64,000 bases of DNA from Chitinophaga sp. S165 (lineage in GTDB: Bacteria > Bacteroidota > Bacteroidia > Chitinophagales > Chitinophagaceae), in contig NZ_QGTG01000014.1 in the NCBI RefSeq assembly GCF_003182155.1, positions 1-64,000 on the forward strand, in the 5' to 3' direction. The notes under the pieces were generated by a model, which was not told where the DNA came from, did no database searches, and was given only the letters and a program-made list of their open reading frames with translations. This document shows positions 7,909 through 17,078 of the stretch, piece after piece (within the stretch, counting starts at the first letter, position 1; the number at the start of each line of letters is the position of its first letter). The position numbers and the translations under genes were made by a program.

Positions 7909-8469
7909 ATGTCACTATATTTCATACCGTTTTTAGCCGCTCTGACAGGATGGATGACCAACAAAATAACTATTATGTTCCTGCTCCGTTCCTTTTCAGG
8001 ACGTCAGCAGCAACTAGCCATTCAAGCAGGTGAATTTGTCGCTACGCAATTATTCTCTTTTGATGATATCAGGAATAAACTTGCTGACCCGGAAAAAATT
8101 AAAAGCATCATTCCAGTAGTAGAAGCACATATGGATACTTTCCTCCGGGAGAAACTACCGGAAGCGATGCCTGTTTTCAAAATGTTTATCGGAGACAGCA
8201 CCATCCAGCAAGTAAAGAAAGTGTTGGTTACAGAGTTGGATAATATGTTCCCGCAGATCATCGATCAATACCTGCAGAACGCACAAAAAGAACTCGATGT
8301 CAAGGCGCTTGTCAGCCAAAAGATAATGACAATTTCTGCCGGTCAGATAAAAACATTGCTGAAAACTTCCATCGGCCGCGAACTGCGATTAGCGGAACTG
8401 GGTGGAGCTGCTTTCGGTTTTCTGATAGGGTTATTACAATTATGGATTGCCCTACACCACAGTAACTGA
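7909..8469 (+). CDS. DUF445 family membrane protein
   Basis: 186 residues from the ATG at 7909. The frame is open back to 7849, but that part overlaps the region in front of tRNA-His and begins implausibly. Hydrophobic segments lie at both termini (MSLYFIPFLAALTGWMTNKI and GGAAFGFLIGLLQLWIAL), flanking a central helical region with amphipathic repeats. The TGWMTNKI signature near the N-terminus followed by a long helical body is typical of DUF445/YheB-like proteins. Function in the family is unknown; a peripheral role at the inner membrane is assumed. The next gene in the same direction starts 89 bases later. This is the first gene of the ordinary chromosome after the element. Confidence 0.75.
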   Translation: MSLYFIPFLAALTGWMTNKITIMFLLRSFSGRQQQLAIQAGEFVATQLFSFDDIRNKLADPEKIKSIIPVVEAHMDTFLREKLPEAMPVFKMFIGDSTIQQVKKVLVTELDNMFPQIIDQYLQNAQKELDVKALVSQKIMTISAGQIKTLLKTSIGRELRLAELGGAAFGFLIGLLQLWIALHHSN

Positions 8470-8503
8470 CCATTCATCACAAATAGCAATACTTTACATA
8501 TGA

Positions 8504-8554
8504 GATAGATATTTTTGTCCCTGGTCTCAACATTAGGTCTCATTAATATCTATC
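8504..8554. promoter_or_regulatory. 10-bp inverted repeat with internal GGTCTC repeat before the receptor gene
   Basis: GATAGATATT (8504-8513) and AATATCTATC (8545-8554) are perfect inverse copies, and the spacer contains GGTCTCA twice. The right arm ends 4 bases before the ATG at 8559. This is either an operator or a 5' leader hairpin for the outer-membrane protein gene. Confidence 0.4.
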
Positions 8555-8558
8555 ATGC

Positions 8559-11039
8559 ATGCTGAAACGTCTACTCCTGTCAGCGTTTATATGCTATGGC
8601 GCTACTGCTATGGCCCAAACCGGCAATAATGCCGCAAAACTTACTGGTAAAGCGCTGGACGCCAATACTGGCAAACCGGTAGAATATGCGTCTGTGGTAT
8701 TGCTCCACCCGCAGGATTCATCCGTAGTAACAGGTATGTACACTGAACCGGATGGTGATTTTGCGTTTAATGCAGTTCCTACTGGTAACTACGTGCTACG
8801 CATCACCTTTATGGGATATGAAAAACTGTTAAAGGCAATAAAGATCATACCCGGTAAACCAATACAGTCGGCAGGTATCGTTAAACTACAGCCTGCCGGT
8901 AAGGTGCTGGCCACTGTGGAGATCAAATCCGAGAAACCGGCTTTTTCCATGCAAATAGACCGCCAGGTCTTTGACGCAGGTAGTATAGTAACTGCGGAAG
9001 GCGGTACCGGAACAGACGTACTTAAGAATATCCCCAGCGTAAATGTGGATATTGATGATAACCTTACCCTTCGCGGTAAAAGTGTGACGATCTATGTAGA
9101 TGGAAAGCCCTCCCCTTTCGGAGATGCTAAAACCGCTCTGCAGATGATCCCCGCTTCAACGATAGATCGCGTAGAGGTGATCAACAATCCTTCCGCCAAG
9201 TTTGAAGCCAATGGTGGCGGTGGTATCATCAATATCATCCTGAAAAAGGATAAAGCGATCGGGTATAATGTGATGGTAAGTGCCGGCGTAGCCACCCGCG
9301 GACAGCTCAATGGTAATCTTAATACGAACCTCCGTATCCGGAAATTCAATTTCTTCGCCAATTTCAACGGCTGGCATAACAGCCAGACAGGTTATGGCTA
9401 CAGCAATCGCCAGAACCTTATTCCTGATACAGCAGGTACTGCTTTCTTTACCCAGGACAGCCGGAACAAAAATAGCAATTCAGGTAGAGGCGGCCGCATC
9501 GGGCTTGACTATTACCTGAATGATTATAATACGATTACGATCTCTGAAGGACTGAGTGTGAACAGCGGTAACAGTACAGACGATATCATGTTGAATTACC
9601 TGGATGCGCACAAATCTCCGCTCCAGACTGGTGAGCGCCATAATAACAGCGGCTACCGCAATCCGAATAACAATACCAGCCTGAACTTCCGCCATACGAC
9701 GGATAAACAGAATGAGGAATGGACTGCTTATATCAGTTATAGCAACAATAAAGGCCGGAACAACAGTAATTACAATACACTCTCTCAATATGCCGACAAT
9801 ACTCAGGGTCCTTCACAACAGCAGCGGAATTTAGGCGTATCCCAGAATCAGTTCTGGAACATCCAGACCGACTACACCACTCCAGTCGGCAAAAAGGGAA
9901 AGTTTGAAGCAGGCGCTAAAGTAACATTGCAGGATAACAACAATGATTACGATGCCCAACTGTTCAACTTTACTACCCAGCAATTTGAAAAAAGCCTGGA
10001 CCTCTCCAATACCTACTTCTATAAGCAGGATATTTATGGCGGATATATGAATTTTTCAAGTGCTATCGGTAATCTGGGTTACCAGGTCGGCGCGAGAGTG
10101 GAACAGGCCAATCTGAAAGGTTATTCATACACAAAGGATACTTCTGTAAATAATAAGTTCCTGAACGTATTCCCGAGTGTGTTCCTGAAATATAATCTGC
10201 CGCACAATGAGAACCAGAGCCTGATCCTGAACTATTCAACAAGGATAGACAGACCTGGATTTGATCAGTTGTTACCGTATGTCAACAACTCTGATCCACA
10301 GAATATCCGTGTGGGGAACCCGGAACTGAATCCGTCCCTGACGCACAAGTTTGAAGCAAATTATTCCAGGTATTTCCCTAATACAAAAGACTACCTGAAT
10401 ACAGGTGTATATTATTCCCAGGCGAATGATGATATTGACCGTATCAGCCTCCTGGACACCACTACCGGCGTAACAACGACCAAGCCCATGAACCTGGCCA
10501 CCGATAAGGATTGGGGCGCCAATTTCACCTATAACCTGCATGTTATTCAGGGATGGAATGTAACGACCAACCTGAACGCGGAATATAGTAAACTGACCGG
10601 GGCAAATATCAATAACGAGTATCTTACTTATGGCATCACCGTTAACTCGAATGTAAGGCTTCCGGGAAAGATCAACGTGCAGGTGAATGGATACTACCGC
10701 TCACCGAGGGTACAGCCACAGGGTACTTTTAAGGCTATGAACGGGATGGACCTCGGCATCCGTAAGGAAATGCTGAAGAACAATGCTCTGGCCATCGCCC
10801 TGAACATTTCAGATGTGCTGAATACACAGAATTACAGCTCCCATTACGAAACGGATGCATTTATCCAGGACTACGTCCGCAAAAGGACCACCCGTTTCAT
10901 TCGTCTGAACATACGTTACCGTTTCGGAAAAATGGACCCGGAAATGTTCAAGAAGAAAAAGAAACAGGAGGTGCCTGAAGACGAATCTGATTATAAGGAA
11001 AGAGATAAGGATAAAAAGCCTGCTGACAGCACTTTATGA
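8559..11039 (+). CDS. Outer-membrane beta-barrel protein, TonB-receptor-like
   Basis: 826 residues. An N-terminal signal peptide (about 1-19, ending ATAMAQ) is followed by a CarboxypepD_reg-like Ig domain (about 27-110). Next comes a plug-like domain (about 125-225, with LKNIPSVNVD and VEVINNPSAKFEANG). A large C-terminal beta-barrel of the outer-membrane-protein family 3 type runs from about 240 to 780. The tail after the barrel is highly charged (Lys/Glu/Asp). I see no TonB box. Such proteins act in the outer membrane as transporters of unknown, often peptide or glycan-like, substrates. No SusD partner is nearby. The stop codon overlaps the convergent pcm gene by 6 bases. Confidence 0.88.
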   Translation: MLKRLLLSAFICYGATAMAQTGNNAAKLTGKALDANTGKPVEYASVVLLHPQDSSVVTGMYTEPDGDFAFNAVPTGNYVLRITFMGYEKLLKAIKIIPGKPIQSAGIVKLQPAGKVLATVEIKSEKPAFSMQIDRQVFDAGSIVTAEGGTGTDVLKNIPSVNVDIDDNLTLRGKSVTIYVDGKPSPFGDAKTALQMIPASTIDRVEVINNPSAKFEANGGGGIINIILKKDKAIGYNVMVSAGVATRGQLNGNLNTNLRIRKFNFFANFNGWHNSQTGYGYSNRQNLIPDTAGTAFFTQDSRNKNSNSGRGGRIGLDYYLNDYNTITISEGLSVNSGNSTDDIMLNYLDAHKSPLQTGERHNNSGYRNPNNNTSLNFRHTTDKQNEEWTAYISYSNNKGRNNSNYNTLSQYADNTQGPSQQQRNLGVSQNQFWNIQTDYTTPVGKKGKFEAGAKVTLQDNNNDYDAQLFNFTTQQFEKSLDLSNTYFYKQDIYGGYMNFSSAIGNLGYQVGARVEQANLKGYSYTKDTSVNNKFLNVFPSVFLKYNLPHNENQSLILNYSTRIDRPGFDQLLPYVNNSDPQNIRVGNPELNPSLTHKFEANYSRYFPNTKDYLNTGVYYSQANDDIDRISLLDTTTGVTTTKPMNLATDKDWGANFTYNLHVIQGWNVTTNLNAEYSKLTGANINNEYLTYGITVNSNVRLPGKINVQVNGYYRSPRVQPQGTFKAMNGMDLGIRKEMLKNNALAIALNISDVLNTQNYSSHYETDAFIQDYVRKRTTRFIRLNIRYRFGKMDPEMFKKKKKQEVPEDESDYKERDKDKKPADSTL

Positions 11040-11690
11040 TTTCTTGCCAGCCAGCATAGGCACGAAAGAAAAGTTATCAAACATTTCCTGGTCATATTCC
11101 GTATCGCTGATCTTGGTAATGCGCAGCATCCGCTGCACTTCCTGACCGCCTACGGGAATGACCATTTTTCCGCCGATCTTCAGCTGTTGCAACAGCTTCT
11201 CCGGAATTTGGGGCGCAGCTGCAGTTACCAGGACCTTGTCAAAGGGTGCATAAGTGGGAAGTCCTTCATAACCATCGCCGTAAAAGAAACGGATGGTGGG
11301 GTACTTTGATTTGAAAGGGAACTGTTTTATCAGGTCAAACAGCCTTTTCTGGCGTTCTATCGTAAATACATTCACCTTCAGCTCTGCCAGTACACAAGCC
11401 TGGTAGGCGCTACCGGTGCCGATCTCCAGCACCTTTTCAAAAGGCTTGAGCTCCAGCAGCTGTGACTGATATGCTACTGTATAAGGCTGGGAAATGGTCT
11501 GTCCCTCCCCGATGGGGAATGCCCTGTCTTCGTAGGCAATGCCTTCAAAAGCTGTATCCAGGAAATAATGCCGTGGAATGTTGTTGATAGCCGTTAATAC
11601 ATTTTCATCAGTAATGCCTTTCTGCCGGATACTATCGACCAGTTGCCTGCGTAATCCTTTTTGTTTGTAAGAATCTTCGTACCGCCTCAT
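11034..11690 (-). CDS. pcm: Protein-L-isoaspartate O-methyltransferase
   Basis: 218 residues from the Met at 11690 (MRRYEDSYKQ); nine further codons upstream are open but unlikely. PCMT signatures are visible: the isoaspartyl-recognition loop GEGQTISQPYTVA, then SAM motif I VLEIGTGSAYQACVLAEL, and the downstream strand KVLVTAAAPQIPE. The enzyme methylates isoaspartyl residues of damaged proteins with S-adenosylmethionine so that they can revert to aspartate; it is cytoplasmic. It stands alone, convergent with the beta-barrel gene, with a 6-base overlap of the stop codons. Length and motif order are normal for the family. Confidence 0.93.
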   Translation of the reverse strand: MRRYEDSYKQKGLRRQLVDSIRQKGITDENVLTAINNIPRHYFLDTAFEGIAYEDRAFPIGEGQTISQPYTVAYQSQLLELKPFEKVLEIGTGSAYQACVLAELKVNVFTIERQKRLFDLIKQFPFKSKYPTIRFFYGDGYEGLPTYAPFDKVLVTAAAPQIPEKLLQQLKIGGKMVIPVGGQEVQRMLRITKISDTEYDQEMFDNFSFVPMLAGKKS

Positions 11691-11888
11691 ACCCGCAAAA
11701 TTAACCAATACCCCCAATTTTCAATTGTATGTGGAATACTTCTATTTATCAACATACCGTTTTTTTATTAGGAATAACTGGTTTGATAATTGCTGAGTTC
11801 TTTCCCCGGGCTTTTCATTTTCTCCGGATTTTAGCTTTAATTTACAGACTTGTTTTTTCTTACTAAGAAAACAAACCCAAATCGTTCT

Positions 11889-13613
11889 ATGGATAATATT
11901 ATTGAAAGTAAGGTATCACAGTGGCTTGGTGGCCAATTTGACACGGATACCGTGGCCACCATCAAAAAATTGCAACAGGAAAACCCCGATGAACTGGCTG
12001 ATGCATTCTATCGCAGCCTGGAGTTTGGCACCGGCGGTCTGCGCGGCATAATGGGCGTTGGTACGAACCGTATGAATAAATATACGGTTGGGATGTCCAC
12101 CCAGGGCTTTGCCAACTATCTGAAACAGGCCTTCACCGGTGAGATAAAACTGGCTATTGCACATGACAGCCGTAATAACAGCCGTTACTTTGCCGAAGTG
12201 GCTGCTAATGTACTGGCTGCCAATGGTATTAAAGTATACCTGTTCGAAAGCCTCCGTCCTACCCCGGAACTGTCCTTCACTATCCGTCACCTGGGTTGCC
12301 AGGGTGGTATCGTGCTGACAGCTTCCCACAATCCTAAAGAATATAACGGCTATAAAGCTTATTGGAACGATGGCGCCCAGCTGGTGCCTCCCCACGATAA
12401 AAACGTCATCCGTGAAGTAGAGAAGATCTCTTCTATTGATGAAGTAAAATGGTCCGGCGGAGAAGCAAATATTACTTCTATTGGTAAAGACGTAGATGAA
12501 GCTTATCTCCAGGAGCTGAAAAACCTGAGTATTCAGCCAGAAGTGATCAAGGAACAACACGACCTGAAAATAGTTTATACACCTATCCACGGTACGGGTA
12601 TTACACTCGCTCCCGAGATCCTGAAACGTTACGGATTTACCAATGTGCATGTGGTGGAAGAACAGGCTACTCCGGATGGTAATTTCCCTACCGTAGTATA
12701 TCCTAACCCGGAAGAAGCAGAAGCAATGAGCCTGGGCCTGAAGAAAGCCAAAGAACTCGATGCTGCTATCCTGCTGGGTACAGACCCTGATTCTGACCGT
12801 GTAGGTATTGCTGTGAAAGACCTGAAAGGTGAATGGACTTTACTGAATGGTAACCAGACTGCCGTACTGCTCTTCAACTATATCATTGAAGGCCGTAAAC
12901 GTAAAGGCCTGGCAGGAGATACAGACTACGTTTGTAAAACTGTAGTTACCTCTGACCTGATCGATGTATTCGCCGCAAAGAACAATGTAAACTGTTACAA
13001 TGTACTGACCGGCTTTAAATGGATCGCTGACCTGATCAAACGTAAGGAAGGCAAAGAGAAGTTCATCTGTGGTGGTGAAGAATCTTACGGTTACATGATC
13101 GGCGATAACGTACGTGATAAGGACGCCATTGCTTCTGTTGCACTGATCTGTGAAATGGCTGCTTATGCACGTAGTCAGGGAAGATCACTGTATGAACAGC
13201 TGATAGACATCTACGTGAAATACGGTTATTATAAAGAGAACCTGATCTCCATTACCAAAAAAGGTATGAAGGGAGCAGATGAAATTGCCGAGATGATGCG
13301 TGGTTATCGTGAGAATCCTCCGACAACTATCAATGGTTCTAAAGTTGCTACTCTGTATGACTATGAATTGCAGCAGGTTAAAAACCTGAAAACAGGTGAA
13401 GTAAAGCCGATCGATCTGCCAAGATCTAATGTACTGCAGTTTGTACTGGAAGATGGTAGCAAGATCTCTGCACGTCCATCAGGTACAGAGCCTAAGATCA
13501 AATTCTACTTCAGCGTCAATCAGCCACTTGAGAAAGCGGAAGACTTTGATGCAGTTACCAAAGCGCTTGATCAACGTGTACAAGATATCATTAAGGATAT
13601 GAAGTTGAAATAA
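11889..13613 (+). CDS. Phosphoglucomutase / phosphomannomutase
   Basis: 574 residues from the ATG at 11889 (MDNIIESK); 13 upstream in-frame codons are unlikely. The four alpha-D-phosphohexomutase signatures are in order: the phosphoserine loop TASHNPKEYNG with Ser146, the Mg-binding loop GTDPDSDR at about 297-304, the sugar-recognition loop CGGEESYGYMIGD, and the phosphate-binding loop RPSGTEPKIK near the C-terminus. It interconverts hexose 1- and 6-phosphates, feeding glycogen, trehalose or cell-envelope sugar synthesis. The length (about 575) fits the long PGM2-like subgroup. It is monocistronic, with a good terminator 22 bases after the stop. Substrate preference between glucose and mannose cannot be read from sequence. 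Confidence 0.92.
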   Translation: MDNIIESKVSQWLGGQFDTDTVATIKKLQQENPDELADAFYRSLEFGTGGLRGIMGVGTNRMNKYTVGMSTQGFANYLKQAFTGEIKLAIAHDSRNNSRYFAEVAANVLAANGIKVYLFESLRPTPELSFTIRHLGCQGGIVLTASHNPKEYNGYKAYWNDGAQLVPPHDKNVIREVEKISSIDEVKWSGGEANITSIGKDVDEAYLQELKNLSIQPEVIKEQHDLKIVYTPIHGTGITLAPEILKRYGFTNVHVVEEQATPDGNFPTVVYPNPEEAEAMSLGLKKAKELDAAILLGTDPDSDRVGIAVKDLKGEWTLLNGNQTAVLLFNYIIEGRKRKGLAGDTDYVCKTVVTSDLIDVFAAKNNVNCYNVLTGFKWIADLIKRKEGKEKFICGGEESYGYMIGDNVRDKDAIASVALICEMAAYARSQGRSLYEQLIDIYVKYGYYKENLISITKKGMKGADEIAEMMRGYRENPPTTINGSKVATLYDYELQQVKNLKTGEVKPIDLPRSNVLQFVLEDGSKISARPSGTEPKIKFYFSVNQPLEKAEDFDAVTKALDQRVQDIIKDMKLK

Positions 13614-13634
13614 CACTTCATTTCTTTAAACTTA

Positions 13635-13675
13635 GTCCCGGTACGAATACGCAGGTATAGTACCGGGATTTTTAT
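13635..13675 (+). terminator. Rho-independent terminator of the phosphosugar mutase gene
   Basis: A 9-bp stem TCCCGGTAC/GTACCGGGA with a 15-base loop is followed by TTTTTATT. Confidence 0.85.
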
Positions 13676-13839
13676 TCCCGTTACCGACAGTTTTGTTTGT
13701 GGCCTGATATTGACTTCACCACGATCCCTACACGTAGGAAAAACACGAGAGTGCTGTTCCGTGTCCGGAACATATTTAAGGTTGCTGCCCCGATGCCGGA
13801 ACTCTCTTCCTACGGGGCTTTCCGAGCTTTAACTATATC

Positions 13840-14337
13840 TTAGACGAGATAGGCCGACCTGATCTGGTTCTCTTCCATATCCACCATTACCATATCCTGT
13901 AGTGTGGTAGCGAGGGAATATCCCACGAAATCTACCGATAAAGGAAAGGATTTATGTTTACGGTCTACCAGTACGGCCGTCTGTATTTTCCTGGGCAGGA
14001 ATTGCAGGAAAGGTTTCAATGCATATAACATGGTCCGGCCTGAATTTGCCACATCATCCACCAGCACGATCACTTTTCCGCTGAAATCCATCTCTTCAGA
14101 AAGCTTTACGGCTTCCGGACGTTGCTTGTCCAGGTTTAGTTGTAAGAGTTTGATACGCAACGGAGAGATCTCCTGCAGAATACCTGCGATCTGCTCTGCC
14201 AGTATCATTCCCCTGTCCCAGATACCTGCCAGGATAATTTCCTGTTCATCACTGTTATGTTCATAGATCTCGTAAGCAATACGTTTGATCTTCTTCTCTA
14301 TCACATCCTGGGTCAGGATCACATTCTTAGTTTCCAT
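13840..14337 (-). CDS. PyrR-like phosphoribosyltransferase
   Basis: 165 residues. The type I phosphoribosyltransferase PRPP loop is clear: VIVLVDDVANSGRTML at about 89-104. The C-terminal DFVGYSLATTLQDMVMVDME resembles the PyrR family of uracil phosphoribosyltransferases that regulate pyrimidine genes. It binds PRPP and a nucleobase and is cytoplasmic. No pyr genes are adjacent, so a regulatory role on a pyr operon is not supported here; it may be an orphan salvage enzyme. It reads leftward, convergent with the mutase gene across 226 bases that hold the mutase terminator and a GC-rich inverted repeat near 13782-13820 (CCCCG...CGGGG) that may end this gene. Confidence 0.85.
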   Translation of the reverse strand: METKNVILTQDVIEKKIKRIAYEIYEHNSDEQEIILAGIWDRGMILAEQIAGILQEISPLRIKLLQLNLDKQRPEAVKLSEEMDFSGKVIVLVDDVANSGRTMLYALKPFLQFLPRKIQTAVLVDRKHKSFPLSVDFVGYSLATTLQDMVMVDMEENQIRSAYLV

Positions 14338-14455
14338 GTTGGTTGTTTAGCGGGGTAAAATTAGGAAAAAGAGTCCATAGTCGACAGATCATAGTCGATG
14401 GCGGATGATCTATTTTTCCTTACATTGCTATAAATTAGGAAGTCAAATCTGACGT

Positions 14456-15775
14456 ATGCATATAATTCAGGAGCTATTATTTGTAATTGCCTTTGGCGTT
14501 GCTGTATACCTGTTTTACAGGAAGGCCAGGCAGATCAGGCAGAATATCCTGCTTGGCAGGGATGTACAATTGAATGACGAACCAGCTGCCCGCTGGCGGA
14601 ATCTGTTACTGCTTGCATTCGGACAGAAGAAAATGTTCCGTAATCCCCTTGTTGCCGTACTGCACTTCTTCGTATATGCGGGTTTTGTTATTATCAATGT
14701 GGAGATCCTGGAAATAATCCTGGATGGTATACTGGGTAAACACCGCCTGTTCGCCCCTTTACTGGGAGGGCTTTATCCGGTGCTGATCGGCTGTTTTGAA
14801 GTACTGGCCGTGCTTGTATTAGCCGGATGTGCTATCTTCCTGGTACGCAGGAACATTGTAAAGGTGAAAAGGCTTAATCAGCATGAACTGGACGGCTGGC
14901 CACGTTCTGACGCCAATTATATCCTTATTACAGAAATAGTGCTGATGCTGTTGTTCCTGACCATGAATACGGCGGATCAGGCCTTGCAACAACATGGGCA
15001 TGAACATTATATCAATACGGGCGCATTCTGGGTAACGGGTCCGTTTGTTTCGCTTTTCAGCGGATTATCAGACGGTACACTCATCGCCATAGAACGCACC
15101 TGCTGGTGGTTACATATATTGGGTATCCTGGCGTTCCTGAACTACCTCCCCTACTCTAAACACCTGCATATCATACTGACCTTTCCGAATGCCTATTATG
15201 CCGATCTCCGGCCTAAAGGCAAAATGGAAAATATGCCTGCCGTACAGAAAGAAGTACAGCTGATGCTTCAGCCAGAGCTGGCCGCAGACGCCCCTGCGGG
15301 CGATATTCCTAAATTCGGCGCCAAAGATGTACCGGACCTTACCTGGAAAAATCTACTGGACGCTTACAGCTGTACGGAATGCGGCCGCTGTACCGCTGCC
15401 TGTCCTGCGAACATCACCGGTAAAAAGCTATCTCCCCGTAAGATCATGATGGATACCCGCGACCGTGCAGAAGCAATCGGTGAGCAGATAGCGAAAACAG
15501 GCTCCTTTACGGAAGATGGTAAAACACTGCTCCGCGATCATATCACTGAAGAAGAGCTCCGTGCCTGTACCTCCTGCGGCGCCTGCGTACAGGAATGCCC
15601 TGTGAGTATCAATCCGCTGCACATCATTATGCAGCTGCGCCGTCACCTCGTAATGGAAGAAACCAGCGCACCGCAGGAATGGAATATGATGTTCAGCAAC
15701 ATTGAAAACAATATGGCGCCATGGAAAATGAGCCCGGACGACAGGGACAAATGGGCCGTAGAAATGAATGGATAA
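14456..15775 (+). CDS. Membrane-bound 4Fe-4S protein, HdrD/E-like electron carrier
   Basis: 439 residues. About five to six hydrophobic helices fill residues 1-245 (for example 3-22, 65-92, 100-131, 155-172, 216-245). They carry several His residues and resemble a di-haem cytochrome b-like subunit. A cytosolic part follows with two [4Fe-4S] motifs: Cys306, 309, 312, 316 and Cys371, 374, 377, 381 (CTSCGACVQECP). This arrangement matches fused HdrE/HdrC-type subunits that pass electrons between the quinone pool and a CCG-domain partner. The partner gene follows 26 bases downstream. It probably transfers electrons from a cytoplasmic donor to menaquinone; donor and acceptor are unknown. Confidence 0.88.
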   Translation: MHIIQELLFVIAFGVAVYLFYRKARQIRQNILLGRDVQLNDEPAARWRNLLLLAFGQKKMFRNPLVAVLHFFVYAGFVIINVEILEIILDGILGKHRLFAPLLGGLYPVLIGCFEVLAVLVLAGCAIFLVRRNIVKVKRLNQHELDGWPRSDANYILITEIVLMLLFLTMNTADQALQQHGHEHYINTGAFWVTGPFVSLFSGLSDGTLIAIERTCWWLHILGILAFLNYLPYSKHLHIILTFPNAYYADLRPKGKMENMPAVQKEVQLMLQPELAADAPAGDIPKFGAKDVPDLTWKNLLDAYSCTECGRCTAACPANITGKKLSPRKIMMDTRDRAEAIGEQIAKTGSFTEDGKTLLRDHITEEELRACTSCGACVQECPVSINPLHIIMQLRRHLVMEETSAPQEWNMMFSNIENNMAPWKMSPDDRDKWAVEMNG

Positions 15776-15801
15776 TAGCGTTAAGTTAAACTGATATACA
15801 C

Positions 15802-16581
15802 ATGCAAATAAAAACGATGGCCGAATACGCCGCCAACGGCGAAACACCTGAAATCCTCTTTTGGGTGGGATGTGCCGGCAGTTTTGATCAACGTGCGCAG
15901 AAAATCACCAAAGCATTTGCCACTATCCTCGATAAAGTAGGCGTTCGCTTCGCCATACTTGGTAAAGAAGAAAGCTGTACCGGCGATCCTGCACGCAGGG
16001 CCGGCAACGAATTTATCTTCCAGATGATGGCACAGAACAATATAGCCGTACTGAATGGCTATGAGGTAAAAAAGATCGTTACCGCCTGTCCTCACTGCTT
16101 TAATACACTCCGTAATGAATATCCTGAACTTGGCGGGCACTATGAAGTGATCCACCATACTACCTACCTCCAGCAGCTTATCGATGAAGGAAAAGTCAGG
16201 ATGAAAGAAGCCGGTGCTTTCAAAGGACGCAAGATCACTTATCACGATTCCTGCTACCTGGGACGTGCCAATAACATCTATGAAGCTCCCCGTAAAGTGC
16301 TGGAAGCACTGGACGCAGAGCTTGTGGAAATGAAACGCTGCCGTAGTAATGGCCTTTGTTGCGGCGCAGGCGGCGCGCAGATGTTTAAGGAAGAAGAGAA
16401 AGGTACTACCCGTGTTAACTTCGAGCGTGGCAAAGAAGCCGTAGAAACTGGTGCTGCTGTCATTGCTTCCAACTGTCCCTTCTGTATGACAATGCTGACA
16501 GATGGTGTGAAAGAACAGGGTAAGGAAGACGCCGTACAGGTACTGGATATAGCAGAGCTCATAGCACAGCAGATAGCATGA
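15802..16581 (+). CDS. CCG-domain (HdrB-like) Fe-S protein
   Basis: 259 residues with the two cysteine-rich CCG domains typical of HdrB, GlpC and LutA-like proteins. The first has WVGCAGSFDQ and ACPHCFNTLRNEY, the second YHDSCYLGR and LCCGAGGAQMF. These domains bind a non-cubane or 4Fe-4S cluster and act as electron-transfer or disulfide-reducing subunits. Directly following the membrane Fe-S protein, it should form with it a membrane-associated oxidoreductase module common in Bacteroidota. It overlaps the next gene by 4 bases (ATGA). There is no signal peptide, so it acts in the cytoplasm. The physiological substrate is unknown. Confidence 0.88.
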   Translation: MQIKTMAEYAANGETPEILFWVGCAGSFDQRAQKITKAFATILDKVGVRFAILGKEESCTGDPARRAGNEFIFQMMAQNNIAVLNGYEVKKIVTACPHCFNTLRNEYPELGGHYEVIHHTTYLQQLIDEGKVRMKEAGAFKGRKITYHDSCYLGRANNIYEAPRKVLEALDAELVEMKRCRSNGLCCGAGGAQMFKEEEKGTTRVNFERGKEAVETGAAVIASNCPFCMTMLTDGVKEQGKEDAVQVLDIAELIAQQIA

Positions 16582-17000
16582 GACCGTTCCTGATCCTGAT
16601 GATGCTCATCTGCTACAGCTCAGTAAAAGCGCAGGACATCGCCCTTTTCAATAAAGACGGCAAAGCGACCGCTTATATAGATACGAAAGACGAGGACCGG
16701 ACCATCTACCTCTACAGTGGTGAGCCGGTTGCTTTTCTCTCGGAAGCAGACGTTTACGGATTTAACGGAAAACACCTGGGCTGGTATGAAAAAGGCATTA
16801 TCAGAGACCATAAAGGCGACAAGATCGGGGCTACCAAGAAGGCTTCCACCGGGTATACCCAATACGAACCTTACAAAAGCTATAAGCAGCGGAAACCTTA
16901 TATAGGCCATAAAAGCTATCCGCCTTACAAGCCCTACTTTTATTCGTCATGGACAGATAGTTCTTTCGAAACCTTTCTGTTACAGGGAATTGAGAAATAA
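16578..17000 (+). CDS. Small secreted protein, 4-fold beta-flower-like
   Basis: 140 residues with an N-terminal signal peptide (about 1-18, ending SVKAQD). The body has short repeats of the type ALFNKDGKATAYI, TIYLYSGEPVAFL and VYGFNGKHLGWYEKG. This is the pattern of the small proteins called 4-fold beta flower, a family of unknown function. The C-terminus is rich in Tyr, Lys and Pro (PYKPY-type repeats) and ends without a sorting domain. It starts in a 4-base ATGA overlap with the Fe-S protein gene, so it is translationally coupled. The periplasmic or surface location is inferred from the signal. No enzymatic motif is seen. Confidence 0.65.
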   Translation: MRPFLILMMLICYSSVKAQDIALFNKDGKATAYIDTKDEDRTIYLYSGEPVAFLSEADVYGFNGKHLGWYEKGIIRDHKGDKIGATKKASTGYTQYEPYKSYKQRKPYIGHKSYPPYKPYFYSSWTDSSFETFLLQGIEK

Positions 17001-17078
17001 AGCTCTCTCTACCACCACTATGACACTCAAATGACGGCCGTCAGTAATCAGTACTCAATTTTTTGGTAATTTTGCACC

